From Ktedonobacteria bacterium (GTDB taxonomy: Bacteria > Chloroflexota > Ktedonobacteria > Ktedonobacterales > JACDGC01), in contig DAIDGU010000019.1 of NCBI GenBank assembly GCA_027459785.1, forward strand, positions 1 to 64,000: a DNA stretch of 64,000 bases, given 5' to 3'. The notes under the pieces were generated by a model. It searched no databases and was not told the DNA's origin. It saw nothing but the letters and a program-made list of their open reading frames with translations. Shown in pieces: positions 39,956 through 48,482 of this stretch (position 1 is the first letter of the stretch; the number at the start of each line of letters is the position of its first letter). A program made the position numbers and the translations under genes.

Positions 39956-41769
39956 AAGGGTATGTGCCACGTATGGACCCGAACCAATTCGCCGATCTGC
40001 CGCCGCAACCCGCGCCTGATGAGCCGCCGGCTGCCACTGATGCTGCCCCGCCGCCGGTGCCGGATGCACCACCGCTGGCGGACGCAGCGCAACCAGACGC
40101 GCCGCCCGCCGGGGAGGCCGCGAGCGCACCACACGGTACCACTGCCCCGCCGCCACCCGCGACGATTCGCCTGGGTCACGTCCACGGCGACCTGCGCATT
40201 CAGGCATGGGCTGGCGAGCCGGAAACGCCGCCACACGCGCGCCTGCACTGCGACGATCTGCGGCTGGACCTTCAGCCGGGCGCGACCGTCGACGCGCGGC
40301 TGGATGACGACGTGATCGTGCTTGTCGCTGGCGCGCTGGATGTCGCTGTCGCCACGGTCGAAGGTGATTTTTCTGCCGTGCGGCTGCGCGGCGCGCTGGA
40401 CGTTGCCACTATCCAGGGCGACGCCGTCCTCGACGGCATCACCGGCCCTGTCGTGCTGAACACAGTGCAGGGCGAGGCCACCGCCGTCAATCTGGGCGAC
40501 GACCTCACGTTGCTCAACGTGCAGGGCGATCTTTCGCTCGATCAGGTCGGTGGCACGGTGCGCATCGACAGCGTGCATGGCGATGTCAACCTGCGTCATG
40601 CCGGCCAGGTCGATATCATGTCCGTCCACGGCGACCTGCGCGTGCAGGAGATCGACGGGTTGGTTGTGGGCCGCCATGTCCACGGCGATGCCACGCTGGC
40701 CCAGTTGGCTCGCGCGATGCTGCGCCAGGTCAAGGGCGACCTGACGGCGGTCGGCGTGCAGAGCTTGTTGCAAGTGACCAAGGTCGAAGGCGACGCGCGC
40801 CTGCGCGATATGGCGGGCCAGGTGCGCCTGGCTGAAGTGGAGGGCGATCTCTCCACGCAAGATCTCGCCGGCGGCATCATCGCCGAAGCCGAAGGCGATG
40901 CCTATCTGGAAACGCGCCTCGTCGCCGGGCAAACGTACCAGATCACGGCGAGCAATATCGTCCTGCGCGCCCGCGGCCCGATCAGCGCGCAATTCGTCGC
41001 CCAGAGCGAGGGCGGCGAGATCCGCACGCACCTGCCGCTGACCATCGAACGCCACCGCACGGCGCTGGCCGGCGTGATCGGCCAGGGCGACGCCACCGTC
41101 ACGCTCATCAGCACCGGCGGCGACATCATCCTGGACGCCGCCGGCAACGAGAGCGCCGAACGCCCACGGCGCGAGCGCCCACGCGGCGAATCGGGTAACT
41201 TCCGTGTCCATGTCGGCAATGGGCCGCATGGTTCAGCTATCGACATCAGCGGCCTCAGCGATCTCAGCGACATCCTGGCCGCGCTACCATTTAAAGGAGC
41301 TTTCACCATGTCCGAAGACAACACCCCCCGCGATTACTCTGATGTTGAAGAGCGTTTGCATGATCTCAGTGACCGCACCAGCCGTGCCGCGCGCAAAGCC
41401 GCCGAGAAGTTCCGCGACTATGCCGACCGCGCCTCGCGCCGCGCCCGCGAGACGGATTGGGATGCCGTCAGCCGCGACGTGCGCAGTGCCATCGAACGCA
41501 CCGTCGGCGAACTGGAAAACACCTTCCGCGAGATCATGGCCGAGTTCGACGCCGAAGGACCGACCACCGGCGGATCTTCGCAGCCGAAGGCCAAGGGCGC
41601 GACCGCCCAGCGCATCCCCATCGACCAGGATCCCATCGACGCCACCGCGACCCATGTCGATACCACGCCTACGGATGATCGCGCTGCTCGCCGTCGCGCC
41701 ATCCTGGAACAGGTGAAGAACGGCACCCTCACCCTGGAACAGGCCGACGCCCAACTGCGCGACCTGTAG
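39952..41769 (+). CDS. Beta-solenoid (DUF4097-like) protein fused to a helical SHOCT-like domain
   Basis: 605 residues from the coupled GTG at 39952 (alternatives GTG 39964 and ATG 39973). An Ala/Pro-rich N-terminus (to about 70) leads to at least ten consecutive 17-18-residue coils marked by [HQEK]GD, for example TVEGDFSAV, TIQGDAVLD, SVHGDVNLR, KVEGDARLR, EVEGDLSTQ. This period fits a single-stranded beta-helix. From Met453 a separate helical, Arg-rich domain follows (RLHDLSDRTSRAARKAAEKF), ending in a SHOCT-like hairpin (AILEQVKNGTLTLEQADAQL). No signal peptide or membrane helix, so it is probably cytoplasmic, possibly polymer-forming like bactofilins (inferred). Confidence 0.75.
   Translation: MKGYVPRMDPNQFADLPPQPAPDEPPAATDAAPPPVPDAPPLADAAQPDAPPAGEAASAPHGTTAPPPPATIRLGHVHGDLRIQAWAGEPETPPHARLHCDDLRLDLQPGATVDARLDDDVIVLVAGALDVAVATVEGDFSAVRLRGALDVATIQGDAVLDGITGPVVLNTVQGEATAVNLGDDLTLLNVQGDLSLDQVGGTVRIDSVHGDVNLRHAGQVDIMSVHGDLRVQEIDGLVVGRHVHGDATLAQLARAMLRQVKGDLTAVGVQSLLQVTKVEGDARLRDMAGQVRLAEVEGDLSTQDLAGGIIAEAEGDAYLETRLVAGQTYQITASNIVLRARGPISAQFVAQSEGGEIRTHLPLTIERHRTALAGVIGQGDATVTLISTGGDIILDAAGNESAERPRRERPRGESGNFRVHVGNGPHGSAIDISGLSDLSDILAALPFKGAFTMSEDNTPRDYSDVEERLHDLSDRTSRAARKAAEKFRDYADRASRRARETDWDAVSRDVRSAIERTVGELENTFREIMAEFDAEGPTTGGSSQPKAKGATAQRIPIDQDPIDATATHVDTTPTDDRAARRRAILEQVKNGTLTLEQADAQLRDL
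41308..41769 (+). CDS. Possible internal gene start within the solenoid gene
   Basis: ATG 41308 is in frame (Met453) and preceded by a textbook Shine-Dalgarno, aaaggag at 41293-41299 with an 8-base spacer. The codons over it (LPFKGAFT) look like translated intergenic DNA. A 153-residue product MSEDNTPRDY...QLRDL could therefore be made separately, or two genes have fused. The protein is helical, with an amphipathic coil and a C-terminal SHOCT-like hairpin. Confidence 0.5.
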   Translation: MSEDNTPRDYSDVEERLHDLSDRTSRAARKAAEKFRDYADRASRRARETDWDAVSRDVRSAIERTVGELENTFREIMAEFDAEGPTTGGSSQPKAKGATAQRIPIDQDPIDATATHVDTTPTDDRAARRRAILEQVKNGTLTLEQADAQLRDL

Positions 41770-41780
41770 CCGAAAAAGAC

Positions 41781-41912
41781 CGAACACGAAGGACAGGTAA
41801 GGGACGGCACGCGGAATCACGCGGGATGTCCTTCGGGCATCGCTGTGGACAATTTGGTCTGTAGCGGCATTCCCTTTGCGTGTCTTTCGTTCCCTTCGTG
41901 GCCTTCGTGTTC
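41781..41912. repeat. TTCGTG-family element with inverted ends
   Basis: Left end cgaacacgaagga (41781-41793) and right end cttcgtggccttcgtgttc (41894-41912) are inverted copies, enclosing about 100 bases that include 'cacgcggaatcacgcggg'. It lies between the solenoid gene and the DUF4097 gene and resembles a small non-autonomous element. Confidence 0.7.
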
Positions 41913-41956
41913 CCGTCTCTCACCCCCTGCACCACTGAAAGCGAGGCATGATCCAG

Positions 41957-42805
41957 ATGGCGACTTTGACCGAATCCAACACCCAGGCGTTCACCGTCGG
42001 CGGCATCCCCAGCGTCAGCATCGCAAACACCAGCGGCAATGTGCGTATCGTGCCGGGCGACGACAATAGTGTTCACGTGAGCTATACGAAAGAGGCCAAA
42101 GCCCAGGATGACGCGACTGCCCGCGCGATCCTGGACAACATCGAGGTTGATCTGACGCAAACGGGCGATGCCATCAGCGTCGCAACTCGCTTCGACAAAC
42201 ACGGTGCCTTCAGGCAAATCTTCACCGGCGGGACGCGGATCAACATCGATATCGCCGTCACGGTGCCACGCGCCACGAACCTGCGCCTGGTGCTCAATTC
42301 CGGCGCGGCTACGCTCACCGGCATCACGGGAGCCTGCGTCGTTCATGTCAACTCCGGCCATTTGACCGCCAGTGACATGCGGATCATCGACCAAGGCGAA
42401 TTGCGCCTCAATTCCGGCGATGTGCAGTTGGAAAACGTCACGGTTGCCGCGCTGACGCGCCTGGAAATGAACTCCGGCAATATCCTCCTGCGCGATGTCA
42501 CTTTCGCCGCCACGGTGGATCTACGCGCGAACTCCGGCACCATCAAGGGCGACCTGACCCTGGCCGACAGCGCGGACCTGCGCCTGACGATCAATTCCGG
42601 CTCCATCAATCTGACTTTGCCGGAAACGACGGCGGCGCACGTGGAAGCTGCCGCGCTAGCCGGCGCATTACACGTCAACGGCTTCCCGCTCACCATCACG
42701 CGCCGCTATGCCGCCACGCGCATGTCCGGCGATCTCGCGCCCAATCCCACCAGCACGATCACCTGCAAGCTAAACTCCGGCAATTTCGCGCTGGCCGCAC
42801 GGTGA
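41957..42805 (+). CDS. DUF4097-type beta-solenoid protein
   Basis: 282 residues. After an N-terminal strand pair (VSIANTSGNVRIVPGDDNSVHV) come repeated coils of about 20 residues marked by NSG: LNSGAATLT, VNSGHLTAS, LNSGDVQLE, MNSGNILLR, ANSGTIKGD, INSGSINLT, LNSGNFALA. This is the DUF4097 pattern of a right-handed beta-helix. No signal peptide. Probably functions with the solenoid proteins just upstream. Start ATG 41957 preferred for its gcgagg spacing; ATG 41948 adds three residues. Confidence 0.8.
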   Translation: MATLTESNTQAFTVGGIPSVSIANTSGNVRIVPGDDNSVHVSYTKEAKAQDDATARAILDNIEVDLTQTGDAISVATRFDKHGAFRQIFTGGTRINIDIAVTVPRATNLRLVLNSGAATLTGITGACVVHVNSGHLTASDMRIIDQGELRLNSGDVQLENVTVAALTRLEMNSGNILLRDVTFAATVDLRANSGTIKGDLTLADSADLRLTINSGSINLTLPETTAAHVEAAALAGALHVNGFPLTITRRYAATRMSGDLAPNPTSTITCKLNSGNFALAAR

Positions 42806-42897
42806 AGGGTTGGGGACGAGCAGGCGGGGAACGATCGGGCGGTTTCATACCGCCCGCTCTTCTCGCTGCGCTATTGCATCAATCGCCGCCGGCGGCC

Positions 42898-43692
42898 TCA
42901 CATCTCTGCTGCCTGGGCGATGACGATCAGGCGCGGGCTGAGGTCGTCCCACGGGTCCAGGGCGTGGTCGCCGTACGTCTCGCGTAGATGCCAGCCCGTT
43001 GCGGCCAATAACAGCTCGATCTCGCTGCGCGTGATCGGCGCGAGGATCGTTGCGACGCAGGTGCGGGTGAGCGGGCCGGCCTGGGGGTGGGCATCGTACC
43101 AGTGGGTCAGCGCCAGCGTGCCGGGGGACGCGCCGTAGTGGGCGGCGGCGGTGTGGGTGAGGATCATGCCCGTCGCGGCGTCGTGGTGGGTGCCGATGTG
43201 CAGCAGTGCGCCGGTTTCCGCCGCCTGCGCGAAGCGGCGGGCCTCCGCCTGGGCGAGATCCAGCGCCAGGGTTGCGCCGGGGAGGACGTGGGCGCGGAGG
43301 GCGGCGAGCGCCGCGCGCCGCGCGGCCAGCGTGGCGAGGTGCTGGAACGATCCCAGCGCCACGAAGGCCAGCCGAAAGTTATGTGCGGGCAATGCCAGCC
43401 CCGCCATGTCGCCCTGTACCAGGGTCATGCGCTCCGCCACGCCTGCCGCCGAGGCCGCAGCGCGGCAGCGCGCCAGCATCGCCGCCGAGGTATCCACGCC
43501 TGTGACGCGATATCCCGCCTGGGCCAGCGGCACCAGCAGCCGCCCGCTACCGCAGCCAAGTTCCACAATGGGATCGCCCGTCGCGCCAGCCAGGCCCAGA
43601 TACAGTTCCAGGTCATCGGCGAAGTCTGCATGCTCCAGGTCATACCATGCCGCAATGGCGTCATACGGTTCAGGTGGTGTATGCTGTGTCAT
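42898..43692 (-). CDS. SAM-dependent methyltransferase
   Basis: 264 residues. Motif I is IVELGCGSGRLLVPLAQAG, followed by VTGVDTSAAMLARCR (motif II acidic residue) and VQGDMAGLALP; then FVALGSFQHLAT and ALDLAQ. This is the class I methyltransferase fold. It begins YDAIAAWYDLEHADFADDLELYL, typical of the small-molecule group. Substrate unknown. There is no Shine-Dalgarno before ATG 43692, but TATGAT lies a few bases upstream on the minus strand, so the mRNA may be nearly leaderless. The open frame extending to 44685 is antisense to the next gene and is not used. Confidence 0.85.
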   Translation of the reverse strand: MTQHTPPEPYDAIAAWYDLEHADFADDLELYLGLAGATGDPIVELGCGSGRLLVPLAQAGYRVTGVDTSAAMLARCRAAASAAGVAERMTLVQGDMAGLALPAHNFRLAFVALGSFQHLATLAARRAALAALRAHVLPGATLALDLAQAEARRFAQAAETGALLHIGTHHDAATGMILTHTAAAHYGASPGTLALTHWYDAHPQAGPLTRTCVATILAPITRSEIELLLAATGWHLRETYGDHALDPWDDLSPRLIVIAQAAEM

Positions 43693-43728
43693 GGCTGTAT
43701 CATAGCACAGCGAGGAGGAGCGCGAGCG

Positions 43729-44754
43729 ATGGATGTGGTGAACGTCTTCGATTACGAGCGGCTGGCGGCGGCCAAGCTGGCACCGAGCGCGTGGGACTAT
43801 TACCAGAGCGGCGCGGATGACGAAGTGACGCTGGGGGCGAACCGCGCGGCCTTCGCGCGCATCTGGCTGCGCCCCCGCTTCATGCGCGACGTGGGGCAGA
43901 TCGAGATGGCGACGACCGTGCTGGGAACGCCAGTCAGCATGCCGATTCTCGTCGCGCCCACGGCACTGCACGGCCTGGCCCATCCGGACGGCGAGTGTGC
44001 CACCGCCCCCGCCGTGGGAGCCGAGGGAACGCTGATGATCGTCAGCGATTCCGCCTCGCGCTGCATGGAAGACATCGCCGCCGTCGCCACCGGTCCCCTG
44101 TGGTATCAACTCTATGCCGCCGACCGCGAAACGACCGAGGCGCACGTGCGCCGGGCGACGGAGGCTGGTTATCGCGCCATCGTCCTGACGGTGGATGCGC
44201 CGCGCTGGGGTCGCAAAGAACGCGCCCTGCGCAGCGATTTCGATCAGCCGCCCCAGGTGATCTACGGCAACTATGCCTCCACGGAGACGAAACGGGCGAT
44301 CATGCCGCTGACGTGGGAGGTCTTCGACTGGCTGCGCACCCTCACGCCGGTGCCGTTCCTGCTCAAGGGCATCCTGACGGCGGAAGACGCCGAACTGGCC
44401 GTGGCGCATGGCGCGGCGGGCATCGTCGTCTCGAACCACGGCGGACGGCAACTCGACAGCGCCATCCCCAGCATCGTCGCGCTGCCAGAGATCGTGGCTG
44501 CCGTTGGCGACCGCTGCGCAGTCTATATGGACGGCGGCATCCGCCGGGGAACGGACGTGCTGAAGGCACTGGCGCTGGGCGCGCAGGCGGTGCTGGTGGG
44601 CCGGCCCATCCTCTGGGGGCTGGCGGCGGCGGGGCCGGCGGGCGTGCAGAGCGTGCTGGCGTTGCTGCGCGACGAATTCGCGCAAGCGCTGGCGCTGGCC
44701 GGCTGCGCCACCCTCGCGGACATCACGCCCGCGCTGCTGCGCATGGGGTTTTGA
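43729..44754 (+). CDS. FMN-dependent alpha-hydroxy-acid dehydrogenase/oxidase
   Basis: 341 residues. Family features are DYYQSGADDEVTL, APTALHGLAHPDGE, WYQLYAADRE, VLTVDAPRWGRKE, and the active-site block IVVSNHGGRQLD (catalytic His and substrate-binding Arg), then YMDGGIRRGTDVLKALALGAQAV for FMN phosphate. It oxidises an L-2-hydroxy acid (lactate, glycolate or mandelate type); the exact acid is not readable. ATG 43729 has gaggaggag 8 bases upstream. Divergent from the methyltransferase. Confidence 0.92.
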   Translation: MDVVNVFDYERLAAAKLAPSAWDYYQSGADDEVTLGANRAAFARIWLRPRFMRDVGQIEMATTVLGTPVSMPILVAPTALHGLAHPDGECATAPAVGAEGTLMIVSDSASRCMEDIAAVATGPLWYQLYAADRETTEAHVRRATEAGYRAIVLTVDAPRWGRKERALRSDFDQPPQVIYGNYASTETKRAIMPLTWEVFDWLRTLTPVPFLLKGILTAEDAELAVAHGAAGIVVSNHGGRQLDSAIPSIVALPEIVAAVGDRCAVYMDGGIRRGTDVLKALALGAQAVLVGRPILWGLAAAGPAGVQSVLALLRDEFAQALALAGCATLADITPALLRMGF

Positions 44755-45069
44755 TCACCACTGCTTGCGCAGGCGATAGGGACGGAAGGCGCGCACCACG
44801 GTCAGCGCCGCCATTGCCGCCGTAAAGCCCCATAGGAAGACGACGATGCCATCAGCCTCGGCTTGATGATGACTGGAATCAAACTGAAGATAAAAGAGGC
44901 TGGCATCCAGAAAGGCTGTTCCCAGCAGGGTCAACCAACAACACAGACGTGCGTGCTCTTTATTGTGGCCGGCATGGTTACTGCCCATCAACCCGCCCAT
45001 AAACAACATCAGGCCCAGAAACGACGCGATTCCGACGGTGATATCCGCCATAATGATGTACTGCTCCAT
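44755..45069 (-). CDS. Small membrane protein, three helices
   Basis: 104 residues with hydrophobic segments at about 8-27, 42-62 and 73-95, and His-rich loops (GSNHAGHNKEH, DSSHHQAEADG). Its stop codon abuts the stop of the hydroxy-acid dehydrogenase. No family recognised. The ribosome-binding site is weak, but the composition is that of a real membrane protein. Confidence 0.5.
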   Translation of the reverse strand: MEQYIIMADITVGIASFLGLMLFMGGLMGSNHAGHNKEHARLCCWLTLLGTAFLDASLFYLQFDSSHHQAEADGIVVFLWGFTAAMAALTVVRAFRPYRLRKQW

Positions 45070-45169
45070 TCATCGTGAGCCGCGTTGGCGCGGCGACGCT
45101 CCATGGGGCTATTGTACTACGGGTGGGAAGGCACCACGATGGATGGGCTACTGGTCGCCGCTGCCGGCG

Positions 45170-45412
45170 TCAGTCTGCCGGCGGACCCAGGTGCGAGCGG
45201 CGCGCGGGCGGCAGGAGCATGCCAACGGCGAGGGCGTTGCCCAGGTAGCGCAGCCCCAGGTACGCCAGCATGCCCGGCGGCCCCAGAATGATGGCGATCA
45301 GCGCCATCAGGCGCACCAGATTGCCCTGAAAGCGTGCCTCGCGCATGATGGCGAGCGCGCCATAGATCCAGATGACGATATAGAGAATAGCCATGATATC
45401 GAAAAAATGCAT
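45170..45412 (-). CDS. Small membrane protein, two helices
   Basis: 80 residues: hydrophobic segments at about 5-24 and 33-54, then a basic tail. It reads like the short PLDc_N-type or DUF-type helical hairpin proteins, which I cannot separate by eye. ATG 45412 has gagg upstream. Confidence 0.5.
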   Translation of the reverse strand: MHFFDIMAILYIVIWIYGALAIMREARFQGNLVRLMALIAIILGPPGMLAYLGLRYLGNALAVGMLLPPARRSHLGPPAD

Positions 45413-45636
45413 ACGGACGACCTCACGCGGACTTTCTATCAGCGTAGCACGCCGCTGGGCGGCGCGTCAACCCCGCGCGATTCCGGCACGCGATCTCTTC
45501 CCGGTTTCCCTTGTTGACACGCCGCCCGATGTGATACCGTGGCAGTACAAGGCGCGTTACGGCACACCGACGGATCAGGCGAAGCTGCCACGACAGCATG
45601 GCGGCTGTGTTTCTTTGCCAGGAAGGGTGCAGTGTT

Positions 45637-47835
45637 ATGAGCGATACCAATCTTCCCCCCAATCTCGCCACCCCCGACGAGCAGCGGTATACCAACCGGC
45701 TTAGCCAGGAAACCAGCCCCTATCTGCTGCAACACGCGCATAATCCGGTGGATTGGTATGCCTGGGGGCCGGAGGCTTTCGCGCGGGCCAAGGCCGAAGA
45801 TAAGCCGGTCCTGCTCAGCATCGGCTATGCTGCCTGTCATTGGTGTCACGTTATGGCGCACGAAAGCTTCGAGAACGAACGCATCGCCACGATTATGAAT
45901 CTGCATTATGTCTGCATCAAGGTGGACCGCGAGGAGCGCCCAGACATCGACGCGCTCTATATGGACGCCGTGCAGGCGCTGACGGGCAGTGGCGGCTGGC
46001 CGATGACGGTGTGGCTGACGCCGGAGGGGTTACCGTTTTTCGCCGGCACGTACTTTCCGCCGGAGGATCGCCCCGGCTATGCCATCCCCGCCTTTCCCAC
46101 GCTGTTGCTGCGCCTGGCTCAGTTCTACAAGACGCGGCGCGCGGAGGTAGACGCCCAGGCCGAGGAGTTTCGCGCCTTCTATGAGAAGCGGGGGTCGCTG
46201 GCGCTGCCCGGTCTGCGTAACCTGCCCATCGCCGCCAGCGAGGTGGACCTGAGCGTGCTGACCACGGCGGAACGCAACCTGGAGCGCGCCTTCGACGTGA
46301 CGCAGGGCGGCTTCGGCGGCGCACCCAAGTTCCCCCCCGCGATGGAACTGGAGTTTCTGCTGCGCATGCATCTGCGCGAGACCCAGCATCCCGTGCGCCT
46401 GAACCGCATTCAACTTGCCGGCACGAAGGCCAACGCGCCCGAACTGACGCCGCTGAGCATCGTGACGCGCACGCTGGATAAGATGGCCGCCGGCGGCATC
46501 TATGATCACCTGGGCGGCGGCTTCCATCGCTATGCCACCGATGATCACTGGCTGGTGCCGCACTTCGAGAAGATGCTCTATGACAACGCTCTGCTGGCGC
46601 GCGTCTACCTGCATGCCTATCAGGTGACGGGCAAGGAACGCTACGCGCGCATCTGCCGCGAGACGCTGGATTACGTGCGGCGCGACATGACCAGCCCGGA
46701 GGGCGGCTTTTATGCCACGCAGGACGCCGATAGCGAGGGCCAGGAAGGCAAATTCTACGTCTGGCGGCCCGACGAGATCGCGGCGGTGCTGGACCACGAC
46801 GACGCCGATCTCTGCATGGCCGTCTATGGGGTGACGCCGCAGGGCAACTTCGAGGGCAGCGGCGCATCGGTGCTGCACCTGACGCGGCCCGTGGCGGAGG
46901 TCGCGGCGGCGCGAGGCATCAGCGCGGAGGAGGCCGAGCGCCGGCTGGCGGATGCGCGCATGGCGCTCTTCGCCGCGCGCTCACGCCGCGTGTGGCCGGG
47001 GACGGACGACAAGATCGTCACGGCCTGGAATGGGCTGATGCTGCGCGCCTTCGCCGAGGCCGCCGCCGTCTTCGACTCCCACACCTATATGGAAGTGGCG
47101 ACGAACAACGCCGCCTTCCTGCTGAATACTCTGCGCACCAAGGATGGCCGGCTGCTGCGCACCGCCCGCGCCGGCAAAGCACACATCTCCGCCTTCCTGG
47201 AAGACTATGCCTGCCTGGCGCTGGGCCTGCTGGCGACGTATGAAGCGACCTTCGACGCGCGCTGGTTCGTCGCCGCCCGCGAGCTGGCCGACCAGATGAT
47301 CGCGCTTTTCGCTGATGACGCCGAGGGCGGCTTCTTCGATACCGCCAGCGACCACGAACAGTTGGTCGGTCGCCCGCGCGAGATCACGGATAACGCGACG
47401 CCCAGCGGCAATAGCGCGGCGGCGGAAGTGTTGCTGTGGCTGGCGGCGCTGACCGGCGAGCGTGGCTATCGCGCCCGCGCCGAAACGCTGCTGCTGAAGC
47501 TGGCCCCGCTGATGGCGCAGAGTCCGCGCGGCTTCGGCAACTTCCTGTGCGATCTGGATCGCTGGCTGGCACCCTCGCAGGAGATCGCCATCATCGGCGA
47601 CCTGGAAGAGCCGGAAACAGAGGATCTCATCAGCATCGCGCGGGCGCGCTATCGGCCCAACTCCGTCATCGCCTGCGCCGCGCCGGACGACCTCCTGGCG
47701 AACGAGGCCATCGCGCTCCTCGCCGGGCGGCCCTCCATCGCCGGCCTTTCCACGGCCTACGTTTGCACGAATTTCACCTGCAAGTTGCCCGTGACCGATC
47801 CTGATGAACTGGAAGAACAGCTAGGGGATCGGTGA
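45637..47835 (+). CDS. DUF255 thioredoxin-fold/cellobiose-epimerase-like protein (YyaL family)
   Basis: 732 residues. The N-terminal DUF255 thioredoxin domain has [25 protein letters not shown] and the CxxC site [15 protein letters not shown]. The rest is an alpha/alpha barrel: [50 protein letters not shown], and [19 protein letters not shown]. Relatives include YyaL and human SPATA20; the enzymatic role is not established. ATG 45637 has ggaaggg 9 bases upstream. Confidence 0.92.
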   Translation: MSDTNLPPNLATPDEQRYTNRLSQETSPYLLQHAHNPVDWYAWGPEAFARAKAEDKPVLLSIGYAACHWCHVMAHESFENERIATIMNLHYVCIKVDREERPDIDALYMDAVQALTGSGGWPMTVWLTPEGLPFFAGTYFPPEDRPGYAIPAFPTLLLRLAQFYKTRRAEVDAQAEEFRAFYEKRGSLALPGLRNLPIAASEVDLSVLTTAERNLERAFDVTQGGFGGAPKFPPAMELEFLLRMHLRETQHPVRLNRIQLAGTKANAPELTPLSIVTRTLDKMAAGGIYDHLGGGFHRYATDDHWLVPHFEKMLYDNALLARVYLHAYQVTGKERYARICRETLDYVRRDMTSPEGGFYATQDADSEGQEGKFYVWRPDEIAAVLDHDDADLCMAVYGVTPQGNFEGSGASVLHLTRPVAEVAAARGISAEEAERRLADARMALFAARSRRVWPGTDDKIVTAWNGLMLRAFAEAAAVFDSHTYMEVATNNAAFLLNTLRTKDGRLLRTARAGKAHISAFLEDYACLALGLLATYEATFDARWFVAARELADQMIALFADDAEGGFFDTASDHEQLVGRPREITDNATPSGNSAAAEVLLWLAALTGERGYRARAETLLLKLAPLMAQSPRGFGNFLCDLDRWLAPSQEIAIIGDLEEPETEDLISIARARYRPNSVIACAAPDDLLANEAIALLAGRPSIAGLSTAYVCTNFTCKLPVTDPDELEEQLGDR

Positions 47836-47886
47836 ATGGCCGTGAGGGCGAGCGACCAGAATCAAATGACGAGGGGGATCGTTGGG

Positions 47887-47952
47887 GCCAGGGCGACCAG
47901 TCGCACAACCAGGGCGACCACAAGGGTCGCCCCTACAGACCGGATGGCATAG
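47887..47952. repeat. Left arm of an inverted repeat flanking tRNA-Trp
   Basis: Part of the gene-free stretch 47836-48169. It carries 'ccagggcgaccagtcgcaca', then 'gaccacaagggtcgccccta', and reappears inverted and nearly identical at 48375-48462. Downstream of it are a palindrome with arms gggcgcgat / atcgcgccc (47977-47996) and a piece of the ggcggaca element (about 48022-48045), whose partner lies at 48312-48345. Confidence 0.8.
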
Positions 47953-48120
47953 GGGATCGTGTATATATTGGGCGCGGGGCGCGATGTATCGCGCCCATAC
48001 AAAGGTCATGGGGTGGACATTCCCCATCGTGGGGCGGATAGGAATAACCGTCATTGTCCCTAATAGTGTTAAGCATAGGCCGCGTTGACGCTCATCTACC
48101 TGTTCCTTGCCGCCGCGCTC

Positions 48121-48149
48121 TTGACTTTTGCCGCGCCGGATGGTATCCT
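48121..48149 (+). promoter_or_regulatory. Promoter of tRNA-Trp
   Basis: TTGACT (48121-48126), 17-base spacer, TATCCT (48144-48149), ending 20 bases before the mature tRNA. Confidence 0.7.
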
Positions 48150-48169
48150 GAGAGTGCGCGCAAGCGTGT

Positions 48170-48245
48170 ACGGGAGTAGCTCAATTGGCAGAGCACCCGG
48201 CTCCAAACCGGGCGGTTGAGGGTTCAAGTCCTTTCTCCCGTGCCA
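48170..48245 (+). tRNA. tRNA-Trp (anticodon CCA)
   Basis: 76 bases including an encoded CCA. Acceptor stem acgggag/ctcccgt, D-stem gctc/gagc, anticodon stem cccgg/ccggg with loop ctccaaa (anticodon CCA), T-loop ttcaagt. All stems pair; the T-stem uses G-U pairs. Confidence 0.95.
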
Positions 48246-48247
48246 AT

Positions 48248-48275
48248 CCCCCTCAATGCGAGGGGGTCTTTTTTT
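48248..48275 (+). terminator. Rho-independent terminator of tRNA-Trp
   Basis: Perfect 7-bp stem ccccctc/gaggggg with a 5-base loop, then tcttttttt, directly after the tRNA. Confidence 0.92.
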
Positions 48276-48374
48276 GTCTGGCGATCATCCCATCATCTGA
48301 ATTGTCGGGTCGGCGGACATTCCTGTCCGCCCCACGATGGAGGAAGGTTCGCCCCCGTCCCTTTGGCGATCCCT

Positions 48375-48462
48375 CTGCCATCCGGTGTGTAGGGGCGTAC
48401 CCTTGTGGTCGCCCTGGTTGTGCGACTGGTCGCCCTGGTTGTGCGACTGGTCGCCCTGGTTC
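48375..48462. repeat. Right arm of the inverted repeat flanking tRNA-Trp
   Basis: Inverse copy of 47887-47952 in which the unit 'ggttgtgcgactggtcgccct' is tandemly repeated once more. With the ggcggaca palindrome (48312-48331) it fills the gap between the tRNA terminator and the NHL gene. Confidence 0.8.
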
Positions 48463-48482
48463 CCGCGCCGTGTCCCACCCCC

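Noticed and set aside
43087-43728. Long N-terminal extension of the FMN dehydrogenase
   Set aside because: It is antisense to the methyltransferase, and the dehydrogenase has a perfect Shine-Dalgarno and family N-terminus at 43729.
43693-44685. N-terminal extension of the methyltransferase
   Set aside because: Antisense to the dehydrogenase gene and low-complexity; the family N-terminus begins at 43692.
48395-48470. Possible CRISPR (tandem 'ggtcgccctggttgtgcgact')
   Set aside because: A direct tandem without spacers, and the same sequence is dispersed elsewhere; simple repeat expansion.
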